Positions 1 to 8,028 are shown, numbered from the stretch's first letter. The stretch: DNA of 37,760 nucleotides from JAGXQV01 sp964505475 (GCA_964505475.1 CAZDIJ010000029.1:1-37760), one strand, 5' to 3'. Notes: generated from the letters alone by a model not told the origin. A program made the numbers and translations.

Positions 1-2
1 TG

Positions 3-878
3 ACCGCCAAGCGCATGACCGGCATCGTCTCGCGCGGCGGCTCGATCCTCGCCAAATGGTGCCTGGCGCATCACCAGGAAAACTTCCTCTACACCCATTT
101 CGAGGAAACCTGCGAAATCATGAAGGCCTACGACGTCGCTTTCTCGCTGGGCGACGGCCTGCGTCCGGGTTCCTTATATGACGCCAACGACGAAGCCCAG
201 TTCGCCGAACTCATCACCCTCGGCGAACTCACCAAGATCGCCTGGCAACACGACGTGCAAGTGATGATCGAAGGCCCCGGCCACGTACCCATGCACATGA
301 TTAAAGAGAACATGGACATGCAGTTGAAACACTGCGACGAAGCGCCGTTCTACACCCTCGGCCCCTTGGTCACCGACATCGCCCCCGGCTACGACCACAT
401 CACCTCCGGCATCGGCGCGGCGATGATAGGCTGGTACGGCTGCGCCATGCTGTGCTACGTCACGCCCAAGGAGCACCTCGGCCTGCCCGACAAGCAGGAC
501 GTGCGCGAGGGCATCATCACCTACAAGATCGCCGCCCACGCCGCCGACCTCGCCAAGGGCCACCCCGGCGCGCAGATCCGCGACAACGCCATGTCCAAGG
601 CACGCTTCGAGTTCCGCTGGGAAGACCAGTTCAACATCGGCCTCGACCCTGACAAGGCGCGCGAATTCCACGACGAAACCATGCCCAAGGATTCCGGCAA
701 GGTGGCGCACTTCTGCTCGATGTGCGGCCCGAAATTCTGCTCGATGAAAATCTCCCAGGACGTGCGCGACTACGCCGCCACCCAGGGGGTCAGCGAAGCC
801 GAAGCGCTGGAAAAGGGCATGCAGGAAAAATCGGTGGAATTCGTCGAGAGCGGGGCGCAGGTTTACCGCCGGGCTTGA
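3..878 (+). CDS. thiC: Phosphomethylpyrimidine synthase ThiC, 3' part (5' end outside window)
   Basis: ThiC is the radical-SAM enzyme that rearranges aminoimidazole ribotide into hydroxymethylpyrimidine phosphate for thiamine synthesis in the cytosol. Only the C-terminal ~291 residues lie here; the frame is already open at base 3 and ends with TGA at 876-878. The segment is highly characteristic: an SRGGS stretch, a GDGLRPG loop, an EGPGHVP segment, a GPLVTDIAPGYDHI segment, and near the C terminus the ThiC-specific CX2CX4C cluster ligands (Cys codons at 714, 723 and 738) that bind the 4Fe-4S cluster. thiD and thiE, other genes of the pathway, lie about 10 kb downstream. The usual TPP riboswitch would be upstream of the window and cannot be checked. 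Confidence 0.98.
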   Translation, partial: TAKRMTGIVSRGGSILAKWCLAHHQENFLYTHFEETCEIMKAYDVAFSLGDGLRPGSLYDANDEAQFAELITLGELTKIAWQHDVQVMIEGPGHVPMHMIKENMDMQLKHCDEAPFYTLGPLVTDIAPGYDHITSGIGAAMIGWYGCAMLCYVTPKEHLGLPDKQDVREGIITYKIAAHAADLAKGHPGAQIRDNAMSKARFEFRWEDQFNIGLDPDKAREFHDETMPKDSGKVAHFCSMCGPKFCSMKISQDVRDYAATQGVSEAEALEKGMQEKSVEFVESGAQVYRRA

Positions 879-900
879 TTCATGCAGTTGTTCGTTAGAA

Positions 901-1107
901 ATGCACAATTCAACCGTTATGAAAAAAATGACCTCCCCCACCCTGCGGCAAAACCTGTTTAACGCGATCAAGCGCCTGTTGCAGGTGCCGGAGCAAGGTA
1001 GAGACAAGCTGGCGCGTCTGAAAAAGCGTTCTCTTATCACGGGCGACGCAGCGACCCTGCCTGACGAGAAAGCCTGGGAATGGGGCGAAAACGCCAGCCG
1101 CACCTGA
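901..1107 (+). pseudogene. Remnant of a Phd/YefM-type antitoxin gene (internally deleted)
   Basis: This small frame (68 codons, ATG at 901 or 928) resembles Phd-like antitoxins that precede PIN toxins: an N-terminal TLRQNLF segment, then KLARLKKR, then a GD....WEW tail. From memory of the family, the middle part (the helix and beta-strand stretch between LRQN and VPE, around 20-25 residues) seems to be missing, so the DNA-binding fold is probably broken. The frame runs directly into the tail of a PIN toxin in another frame (1101-1193), with the toxin's N-terminal two thirds absent. I read this as a decayed toxin-antitoxin pair rather than a working gene. A small novel gene is possible but less likely. 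Confidence 0.5.
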
Positions 1108-1193
1108 TCGTCGCCGAAATGCTGGCAGTGGACGGGCTGCTGGTCACACGAGACGAAAAAATCCGCAGCCATGCGCCTTGTGCGGTATGGTGA
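1101..1193 (+). pseudogene. C-terminal remnant of a VapC-like PIN toxin
   Basis: Read in the frame starting at 1101 the translation is HLIVAEMLAVDGLLVTRDEK followed by IRSHAPCAVW and a TGA at 1191-1193. This matches the closing part of PIN toxins, where (D)RLIVA, LVTRDEKI and a terminal V.W are typical. No start codon, no N-terminal LLDT acid and no central Glu are present, so only about 30 residues of a ~125-residue toxin survive. It directly follows, and overlaps by 7 bases, the antitoxin remnant. The short gap up to the restriction gene at 1281 holds only a weak -10-like TATTAT (1214-1219). Confidence 0.6.
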
Positions 1194-1280
1194 CCCCGAT
1201 GTACTGTTCAGGCTATTATTTCGTACCGTGGCATAGTGGCTCCAGTGAGGCGTTAGCCTGTTGCACCCCAACTTGCGAAA

Positions 1281-4200
1281 ATGACCAAAATAAAATCCGT
1301 CAGCCCCATCCTCAATAGCCCTTACGAGGAACCGGAACAGCACTATGCCACCGATGCCCAGGGCAACCTGAACTATCAGGATGTCCGCAAGGGGCGGCGG
1401 GTTTATACGCCTGATGTCCCCCAAGTCCCGCTCGGCCAGCAAACCCAGGGCAGCCTCTACGACCTGAACGACTTCGTCGGCAAATATGAGGAACACCTCA
1501 TCAACCGCCTGCGCGACGAGTTGCGCCGCTGGCGGGAAGAGGGCTACCGGGGCATCACCAGCCGGGTAAGCCGCGACCTGCTCGCTTGGTGGTTTGCCAA
1601 CCCGGAACGGGCACCCCATCAAAAACTGTTTTATGCCCAGCAAGAAGCAGTGGAAGCGGCCATATGGCTGAACGAAGTCGCCGAGAAATCCAATACCGGC
1701 ACCCATCTGCTTTCCTGCCTGCAATCCGCCCAGGCGACGGTGGGAAACGATCCCGCCGACCGGCTGCCGCGCATCGCTTTCAAGATGGCCACCGGCACCG
1801 GCAAAACCGTGGTCATGGCCTGCCTGATCCTGTACCACTACCTCAACCGCCGCGAATACCGCAACGACACCCGCTACACGGATTACTTTCTGGTCGTTAC
1901 GCCGGGCATTACCATCCGCGACCGGCTGAACGTCCTTTTCCCCGACGCCGACACCGACAATCCCCATGAGGCGCGCGATTATTACCGGCAACGCTACCTT
2001 GTTCCCCCCGCCTATCAAGGTGTGTTGGCCGAACTGCCCTATCGCCTGATCATCACCAATTACCACGAATTCCTGCCCCGCCTGCTTTCCGGCAACAAAC
2101 GCTCGCCGTTCGACGGCAAGCTGGGCGAGGACGGGCGCAAGGTCGAAGTCCGTGAAGACGAAAACCAAGTGTTGCGGCGCGTGCTGGGCCAATTCAAGGC
2201 GGGCCGGCGGCTCCTGATTCTCAACGACGAAGCCCACCATTGCTACCTTCCCCACGCCAAGGGCAAGGATACCGAACTGGACAACTCGGAAACCGAGAAC
2301 GAACGCGCCGCCGTATGGTTTTCCGGCCTGCGCGCCTGCACCCGGCGCTACCAGGTGCGCGCCGTGTACGATCTGTCCGCCACGCCCTACTATCTATCCG
2401 GCTCCGGTTATCCGGCCTACTCTCTTTTTCCCTGGACCGTGTCCGACTTCGGCCTGATCGAAGCGATCGAAGCCGGACTGGTGAAAATCCCCTACTTGCC
2501 GGTCGACGACAGCAGCCAGGCCATCGACGAACCCCGCCTGCGCAACCTCTACGAACACTGCCGCGACGATCTTCCCAAAAAAGGGCAACGCACCAAGCGC
2601 AAGGAAACCAAGGACGACGCTCAAGCTGCCGAGCCGCCCCCGCAACTGCCCGCCCTGGTGCGTACCGCGCTCGACCAGTTTTACGCCCACTACGAAGAAT
2701 ACGAACGCGGCTTGCGCAAGAAGGGGGAACAGCGCGCCGACCTATTCACCTCCCCGCCGGTGTTCATCGTCGTATGCAGCAACACCACGGTCTCCCGCGA
2801 AGTGTTCAAGGCCATCGCCGGCTATGAAACCGCCGACGAAAACGGCGCCAGTCGAGCCGTCGCGGGGCTGCTGCCCCTGTTTTCCAATTTCGACGAGCAC
2901 ACCGGACAAGCCAAGAGCAAGCCGCCCACCCTGCTGATCGACAGCGACGCACTGGAGCACTCCGGCCAGATCGACGAAGGCTTCAAAAAAGTTTTTGCCC
3001 CGGAAATCGAGCGCTACAAGCGCGAATACCGCCTGCGCCACCCCGACCGCTCGTTGGAAGCCATCACCGACGCCGAACTCCTGCGCGAAGTGGTCAATAC
3101 CGTCGGCAAGCTGGACACCCTGGGCGCCCACGTGCGTTGCGTGGTCTCCGTCTCCATGCTCACCGAAGGCTGGGACGCCAACACCGTCACCCACGTCATG
3201 GGTCTGCGCGCCTTCGGCTCCCAACTCCTGTGCGAACAGGTCGCCGGACGCGCCTTGCGCCGCCGCAGCTATTTCATCGACCCCAAAACCGGCCGCTTCC
3301 CGCCGGAATACGCCCACATCATCGGCATCCCCTTCAAGCTGTTCAAGGGCGGCGAAGGTGGCTATGTCGAACCGCCCCAATACGCCACCCTGCGCGCGCT
3401 GCCCGAGCGGGCGGAACTGGAAATCCGCTTCCCCAACATCGTCGGCTACCGCCTGGAAACCGACATGGCTGACCTGCAAGCGGATTTCAGCGGGGTACCC
3501 GCCTACCGCCTAGACACCACCAAAATCCCCGTTGAATCGGTCCTCGGCAGCGCTTTTTCCGGCGACACCCAGCAACTGCGCCTCAAGCTGGAAGACATCC
3601 GCGACCAGGAAGTCATCTACACCCTGACCAAGGAATACCTGCGCCGCGTCCACGGCGACGAAGCTTCCCGCGCCGACATGCGCCTGTTTTCCCGCGCCAA
3701 GGCCATCATTGCCAGTTGGTACCAGGAAAAACTGGAACTGATAGGTGAAACCGATCCGCTGTACAAGCGCCTGGTCAAATACGAACCCCTCCAGGCCGTG
3801 GTGGAGAGCATCAATCGCGGCATCATCGCCCACGTAGCGGAACGTGACCGGGTACTGCCTATACTCAACCACTACAACCCGGAAGGTTCCACCGCCAACG
3901 TTTTCGGTCACACCGCCAAGAAGACCTACCCCACCAAAAAGAGCCACGTCAATCTGGTGGTGGCCGATACCGACACCTGGGAGCAAATCGCCGCCAAGAC
4001 CCTGGATAAACTTCCCCAAGTGGAAAGTTACGTCAAAAATGCTTTCCTCGGCTTCGGCATCCCCTACGTCGCCAACGGCAAGGAGCATGACTACCTGCCC
4101 GACTACCTGGTGCGCATCCGCACCCCGAAACTGCGTTGCGCCAACCTGCTGCTGGAAATCACCGGCTTCAACAAGGACAAGGAGCTCAAACGCTGGTACG

Positions 4201-4460
4201 TGCGCGAACGCTGGCTGCCGGCGGTGAACAACGCCCGCAAAAAGCTGGGCCTGGCACCCTGGTATTTCGAGGAAATCACCGACATCGAAAACATCAAACC
4301 GGCCCTGGAAAAAGCCATCCGGCACATCGTCGAGGAAATCGACGCAGCACCCGATACCGTAGGCGAGGCCCTGCGCCTGCTCGCCAGCCTGCCGGACGAT
4401 TTCTACATCGAGGGGCGGGAAGACTTGCCCAACTTTGAACAAAGGGAACCATTCGAGTGA
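1281..4460 (+). CDS. Type III-like restriction enzyme subunit (DEAD/DEAH helicase-nuclease)
   Basis: A 1059-residue superfamily 2 helicase of the kind annotated as Type III restriction Res or the BPTD_3080 family, expected to translocate on DNA and cut unmodified sites with the methyltransferase encoded at 5413-8016. Visible motifs: Walker A GTGKT (Lys175), DEAH box (316-319), motif III SATP (366-369) and motif VI QVAGRALRR (653-661). The C terminus has a possible PD-(D/E)XK-type nuclease pattern, PDYL (Asp941) followed by LLLEIT (Glu959), but the usual catalytic Lys position is Thr961. Start is ATG 1281. The stop overlaps the PIN gene start by 4 bases (GTGA), implying translational coupling. 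The helicase call is firm; nuclease activity and system type are inferred. Confidence 0.9.
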   Translation: MTKIKSVSPILNSPYEEPEQHYATDAQGNLNYQDVRKGRRVYTPDVPQVPLGQQTQGSLYDLNDFVGKYEEHLINRLRDELRRWREEGYRGITSRVSRDLLAWWFANPERAPHQKLFYAQQEAVEAAIWLNEVAEKSNTGTHLLSCLQSAQATVGNDPADRLPRIAFKMATGTGKTVVMACLILYHYLNRREYRNDTRYTDYFLVVTPGITIRDRLNVLFPDADTDNPHEARDYYRQRYLVPPAYQGVLAELPYRLIITNYHEFLPRLLSGNKRSPFDGKLGEDGRKVEVREDENQVLRRVLGQFKAGRRLLILNDEAHHCYLPHAKGKDTELDNSETENERAAVWFSGLRACTRRYQVRAVYDLSATPYYLSGSGYPAYSLFPWTVSDFGLIEAIEAGLVKIPYLPVDDSSQAIDEPRLRNLYEHCRDDLPKKGQRTKRKETKDDAQAAEPPPQLPALVRTALDQFYAHYEEYERGLRKKGEQRADLFTSPPVFIVVCSNTTVSREVFKAIAGYETADENGASRAVAGLLPLFSNFDEHTGQAKSKPPTLLIDSDALEHSGQIDEGFKKVFAPEIERYKREYRLRHPDRSLEAITDAELLREVVNTVGKLDTLGAHVRCVVSVSMLTEGWDANTVTHVMGLRAFGSQLLCEQVAGRALRRRSYFIDPKTGRFPPEYAHIIGIPFKLFKGGEGGYVEPPQYATLRALPERAELEIRFPNIVGYRLETDMADLQADFSGVPAYRLDTTKIPVESVLGSAFSGDTQQLRLKLEDIRDQEVIYTLTKEYLRRVHGDEASRADMRLFSRAKAIIASWYQEKLELIGETDPLYKRLVKYEPLQAVVESINRGIIAHVAERDRVLPILNHYNPEGSTANVFGHTAKKTYPTKKSHVNLVVADTDTWEQIAAKTLDKLPQVESYVKNAFLGFGIPYVANGKEHDYLPDYLVRIRTPKLRCANLLLEITGFNKDKELKRWYVRERWLPAVNNARKKLGLAPWYFEEITDIENIKPALEKAIRHIVEEIDAAPDTVGEALRLLASLPDDFYIEGREDLPNFEQREPFE

Positions 4461-4864
4461 ATAACCCGCGCTACCTGCTCGACACCAACATCTGCATCGC
4501 CTACAAGAAGCGAAAGCCGGGCATCCCCGAGCGCATCGACAGCCTCGCAACGGGCGAGGCCGCCATGTCCGTAGTCACTTGGGGCGAACTGGTGCTGGGT
4601 GCCGAAAAATCGCAACAGCGGGACAAATCCTTCGCCATCCTCAAGCGCGTGCGGGAAATCATCCCCGTCCTGGGCATAGACGATGCCGTCGGCGACCACT
4701 ACGGCGCCATCCGCGGCGAACTGGAAAAGGCGGGGAAGCCCATCGGCCCCAACGACCTGTGGATCGCCGCTCACGCCCGCGCCCAAGAGGCCTCCCTGGT
4801 CACCAACAACACCCGCGAGTTCGAGCGGGTCGCCGGCTTGGCGCTGGAAGACTGGACCTCCTGA
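4457..4864 (+). CDS. PIN-domain ribonuclease (VapC-like), no visible antitoxin
   Basis: A 135-residue VapC-type PIN protein, a family of Mg-dependent RNases that usually cleave tRNA or rRNA and are held in check by a cognate VapB. The active-site acids are all in place: Asp9 (LLDTN), Glu44 (WGEL), Asp100 (GPNDLWIAAHA) and the Asn117/118 region of VTNNTREF. Length is normal, so the protein looks intact. Start is GTG 4457, overlapping the res stop by 4 bases. No small DNA-binding antitoxin gene is visible immediately up- or downstream; the next gene, 10 bases on, encodes an ORF6N protein. Either that neighbour or the restriction complex restrains it, or the antitoxin was lost. It is related to, but far more complete than, the PIN remnant at 1101-1193. 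Confidence 0.9.
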   Translation: MNNPRYLLDTNICIAYKKRKPGIPERIDSLATGEAAMSVVTWGELVLGAEKSQQRDKSFAILKRVREIIPVLGIDDAVGDHYGAIRGELEKAGKPIGPNDLWIAAHARAQEASLVTNNTREFERVAGLALEDWTS

Positions 4865-4874
4865 GGAATCTGCC

Positions 4875-5399
4875 ATGACTGACACCTTGCCCGCCCATCC
4901 CGTTTCGACAGAGACCATTGCCCAAGAAATTCTCGTCATCCGCGGCCACAAGGTGCTGCTGGGCAATCACCTGGCCGGACTCTACGGCGTCGAACACCGG
5001 GTGGCCGTCAAGCGCAACCTGGCGCGCTTTCCGGCTGATTTCATGTTCCAGGTGAGCGGAGAGGAATGGGCCAACTTGAAATCACAATCTGTGATTTCAA
5101 GTTGGGGCGGCATCCGCAAACTGCCCTACGCCTTCACCGAACAGGGCGTGGCCATGCTTTCCAGCGTCCTGCGCAGCGAACGCGCCGTACAGGTCAACAT
5201 CGAGATCATGCGCGCCTTCGTCCGGCTCCGGCAGGTGCTGTCCGAACACAAGGAACTCGCCGCCTGCCTGGATTCCCTGGAACAAAAATACGACGCCAAT
5301 TTCAAGGCCGTGTTCGACGCCATCCGCCAACTGATGGCCCCGTCCAACCCACCGAAGCGCCCCATCGGCTTCACCGCCGACATTACCCAGAAGAAGTGA
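4875..5399 (+). CDS. ORF6N-domain DNA-binding protein
   Basis: A 174-residue protein with an N-terminal ORF6N domain, a fold common in phage proteins and thought to bind DNA. Recognisable pieces are VIRGHKVLLGNHLAGLYGV, then VKRNLARFPADFMFQ, SSWGG, KLPYAFTEQGVAMLSSVL and NIEIMRAFVRLR. The C-terminal third (about 117-174) is helical and probably coiled coil. I chose ATG 4875, preceded by GAGGAAT, over longer open sequence that lies inside the PIN gene. It sits 10 bases after the PIN gene and 13 before the methyltransferase, so all four genes look like one operon. The codons for LKSQSVISSW contain a perfect long hairpin (5071-5105). Its role may be regulation of the operon or toxin control; neither is shown. 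Confidence 0.9.
   Translation: MTDTLPAHPVSTETIAQEILVIRGHKVLLGNHLAGLYGVEHRVAVKRNLARFPADFMFQVSGEEWANLKSQSVISSWGGIRKLPYAFTEQGVAMLSSVLRSERAVQVNIEIMRAFVRLRQVLSEHKELAACLDSLEQKYDANFKAVFDAIRQLMAPSNPPKRPIGFTADITQKK
5071..5105. repeat. Perfect 16-bp inverted repeat inside the ORF6N gene
   Basis: Arm CCAACTTGAAATCACA at 5071-5086, three-base loop ATC at 5087-5089, and exact complement TGTGATTTCAAGTTGG at 5090-5105. It lies wholly inside coding sequence, over the codons for ANLKSQSVISSWG, and is AT-richer than its surroundings. It could form a very stable mRNA hairpin or act as a palindromic protein-binding site. No T-run follows, so it is not a terminator. Confidence 0.9.
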
Positions 5400-5412
5400 T
5401 CGGGAACCCGCC

Positions 5413-8016
5413 ATGACCGACAAGAAAATCGACAGCCTCAAGCACAAGAACGCCAAACGCGCCCGCATCCCCTCCAAGGAAGAAGCCGGCTTCGAGCAGG
5501 ACACCCCCGAGGCGAAAAAGACCGAAGCCGCCTACCCGCTCAACCCCGTCACCACCCGCGGCCAGGACCCGGAACTCTACTGGCTGGACAAATACGGCGA
5601 GGACGACGCCCAGCGCGACCTCGAAGTGGACATCCGCTCCCTCTACCGCGTCGAGCACATCGGCCCGGAAAAGCTCATCCAGCGGCTCTATAACCTCAAG
5701 CGCGAAGCTGCCCACCAGGACGATATGTTCGTCGATGAACTGTTCGCCAACTACCACGACGTGGACGAACTCGACAAACCGCAGAGCTACTACAAGCACG
5801 CCGACCGCTGGGCCAACCGCCTGATCCAGGGCGACAGCCTGATGACCATGACCAGCCTGCTGGAACGCGAAGGCATGGCCGGCCAGGTGCAGATGATCTA
5901 CATCGACCCGCCCTACGGCATCAAGTACAACTCCAACTGGCAGATCAAACTCGGCGACCGCAACGTCAAGGACGGCGACGACGCCAGCCTGAGCGGCGAA
6001 CCCGAGGTCATCAAGGCCTTCCGCGATACCTGGGAACTGGGTATCCACTCCTACCTCACCTACCTGCGCGACCGCCTGCTGGTGGCGAAGGAACTGCTGA
6101 CCGAATCCGGCTCGTGCTTCGTGCAGATATCCGACGAAAACGTCCACCTGGTGCGCTGTTTGATGGATGAGGTGCTTGGGAGCGGGAATTTTGTGTCACT
6201 GATTACGACCAAGAAAACCGGTGGAATGGGCGAGGCACTAATAGACAACATCAGTGATTATTTGATTTGGTATGCGAAAAACAAGGAAGAAATTAAATAT
6301 AGGTCTTTGTATCAACCTAAAGTTTTGTCGTCTGGAACAGGCGCTCGGTATACCCAAGTTGAAACGCCTGATGGGGCGGTACGCCCAATAACACGAGATG
6401 AACAACTTGAACCCAAGCTATTGCCATCAGGCTGCCGAGTTTTTCTTGGCGGGCCACTTGTATCTCAAACAGGGAGTGCATCGACAACATTTGAATTTGA
6501 ATTCCGCGGAAAAAAATATCGGCCAAGCGTCGGCGGATGGAAAACGAATGTCGTAGGTATGAATAAGTTGGTGGAAAAAGGACGAATCTTTGCAACTAAG
6601 TCTTATATAAATTACAAACTCTATTTTGACGACTTCCCCGTAACGCCATTAAGTAACTTGTGGACAGACACAATGGGAACGGCAGAACAGAATAAACGGT
6701 ACGTTGTACAAACAACTCAGCGGGTAATCGAGCGCTGTATGCTCATGACCACCGATCCCGGCGACTTGGTACTCGACCCGACCTGCGGTTCCGGCACCAC
6801 CGCCCACGTCGCCGAGCAATGGGGGCGGCGCTGGATCACCACCGACACCTCGCGAGTGGCGCTCAATATCGCCAAGACCCGTTTGATGACCGCCAGCTAT
6901 CCGTGGTACACCTTGCAGGACGAAAAACAAGGGCTGCCGCGCGAGCAGTGGGACGTGCGCCACGGCTTCGACTACAAGACCGTGCAGCGCATCACCCTCG
7001 GTTCGCTGGCCAACGACGAGCCGCCCGAGGAGGTGACCCTCTACGACCAGCCCGCGATCAACAAAAAGAAACTGCGCGTGGCCGGCCCGTTCACCGTGGA
7101 AACCCTGCAAAGCTACGAGCCGCTGGCGCCCGAGGACATCGAAGAAGCCAGCCTGGACGCCAAGCGCATGGAGCAGTTCCAGAGCCGGGTGTTTGAGCAC
7201 TTGAAATCCGCCGGGGTGAAAAACGGCGCAAAGAACGAAATGGCGGTGTTCACCCGTATCGACCCGCTGCCCGACACCAGCCTGCACGCCGAGGGCTATT
7301 ACGATACCGCCGCCGGCGAGCAGAAAGCCTACATCCACCTCGGTCCGCAGTTCGCCCCGGTAAGCAAGCAGGCGGTCAACGAGGCGGTCAAAGCCTGCCG
7401 CTGGCGCGGCGATGCCAACTGGCTGCTGATCCTGGGCTTCGCTTTCGAGTCCGACGTGGAGAATTCCAGCCAGAACCAGAAGGCCGGCTCTTTCGAGGTG
7501 ACCAAGGTGCGCATGCACGACGACCTGCTGCAAACCGGCCTGACCAAAAAGGACAAGAAAGCCGCCACCTTCGTCACCATCGGCGAGCCGGATATTGCCC
7601 TCTCCCCCGGCCCCTCCCCCGCAAGCGGGGGAGGGGAGAGTGTTGTCGTGGAAATCCGCGGCCTGGACATCTACAACCCGATCAAGGACGAGGTTAAAGC
7701 CCGTTCGGTGGCCGACATCGCCTACTGGATGGTGGACGACGACTACGACGGCGCCAATTTCATGGTGCGCCAGGTTTTTTTCTGCGGCGGCGACAAGGAC
7801 GAATTCGACAAGTGGAAAAAAGGGCTTTCCGACCTGGCCAAAACGTCCACCAAACGCAAGGTGCAGAACACCCTCAAAATCGAGATCGACGACGAAGCTT
7901 TCGACCGCCTCTATGGCTTCCGCTCGCATCCCATCCCCTACAGGCAAGGAAAAAAAATCGCGGTACGGGTGGTCAGCCAGTTCGGTGAGGAATCGACCAA
8001 AAATCTCAGTTTGTAA
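5413..8016 (+). CDS. Site-specific DNA adenine methyltransferase (Mod), Type III-like
   Basis: An 867-residue beta-class amino-methyltransferase: catalytic motif DPPY (165-168) comes first and the AdoMet-binding motif LDPTCGSGT (from Asp455) after the central target-recognition region. It would methylate adenine to protect the sequence cut by the helicase-nuclease encoded upstream. Residues ~255-441 (bases ~6165-6735), between the two motifs, are AT-rich: by hand count 27% GC at 6241-6300 against 57% at 5701-5760 and 58% at 6841-6900, as expected for an exchanged recognition module. Near the C terminus a GC-rich palindromic repeat is inserted in frame (ALSPGPSPASGGGE, 729-742). The ~290 residues beyond the methyltransferase core may contact the restriction subunit. 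Start ATG 5413, 13 bases after the ORF6N gene. Confidence 0.93.
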   Translation: MTDKKIDSLKHKNAKRARIPSKEEAGFEQDTPEAKKTEAAYPLNPVTTRGQDPELYWLDKYGEDDAQRDLEVDIRSLYRVEHIGPEKLIQRLYNLKREAAHQDDMFVDELFANYHDVDELDKPQSYYKHADRWANRLIQGDSLMTMTSLLEREGMAGQVQMIYIDPPYGIKYNSNWQIKLGDRNVKDGDDASLSGEPEVIKAFRDTWELGIHSYLTYLRDRLLVAKELLTESGSCFVQISDENVHLVRCLMDEVLGSGNFVSLITTKKTGGMGEALIDNISDYLIWYAKNKEEIKYRSLYQPKVLSSGTGARYTQVETPDGAVRPITRDEQLEPKLLPSGCRVFLGGPLVSQTGSASTTFEFEFRGKKYRPSVGGWKTNVVGMNKLVEKGRIFATKSYINYKLYFDDFPVTPLSNLWTDTMGTAEQNKRYVVQTTQRVIERCMLMTTDPGDLVLDPTCGSGTTAHVAEQWGRRWITTDTSRVALNIAKTRLMTASYPWYTLQDEKQGLPREQWDVRHGFDYKTVQRITLGSLANDEPPEEVTLYDQPAINKKKLRVAGPFTVETLQSYEPLAPEDIEEASLDAKRMEQFQSRVFEHLKSAGVKNGAKNEMAVFTRIDPLPDTSLHAEGYYDTAAGEQKAYIHLGPQFAPVSKQAVNEAVKACRWRGDANWLLILGFAFESDVENSSQNQKAGSFEVTKVRMHDDLLQTGLTKKDKKAATFVTIGEPDIALSPGPSPASGGGESVVVEIRGLDIYNPIKDEVKARSVADIAYWMVDDDYDGANFMVRQVFFCGGDKDEFDKWKKGLSDLAKTSTKRKVQNTLKIEIDDEAFDRLYGFRSHPIPYRQGKKIAVRVVSQFGEESTKNLSL
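7600..7640. repeat. REP-like GC palindrome inserted in frame in the methyltransferase gene
   Basis: Perfect 12-bp arms CCCCTCCCCCGC (7611-7622) and GCGGGGGAGGGG (7625-7636) around an AA loop, with outer CTCT (7600-7603) and AGAG (7637-7640). It is of the same CCCTCTCCC...GGGAGAGGG type as the elements at 14703-14751 and 15846-15943, but here it is translated as LSPGPSPASGGGES without breaking the frame. This peptide is a familiar by-product of dispersed bacterial palindromic repeats. Confidence 0.8.
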
Positions 8017-8028
8017 TTGGGATGGCCC

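Noticed and set aside
1244..1256. AGGCGTTAGCCT near the res start as an integron attC-like core
   Set aside because: The GTTRRRY core is not matched (GTTAGCC has C at the third R) and no partner site or integrase is nearby; treated as a chance short palindrome.
174..2255. Very long open frame on the minus strand across thiC and the res 5' part, and many similar minus- or plus-strand shadows elsewhere (for example 5383-6147, 6649-7947, 8032-9297, 10372-12228, 15849-17180)
   Set aside because: They lie opposite genes with strong family motifs, have Val/Gly/His- or Arg-rich compositions typical of reading GC-rich codons in the wrong frame, and show no recognisable domain.
4683..4874. Upstream extension of the ORF6N frame inside the PIN gene
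   Set aside because: The PIN gene is intact in another frame and ATG 4875 has a good ribosome site and gives the normal ORF6N N terminus.
1194..8028. Search for direct repeats or an integrase marking the ends of the restriction island
   Set aside because: By eye I found no matching att-like repeats at thiC 3' and after the methyltransferase, no tRNA and no integrase, so the island borders are left undefined.
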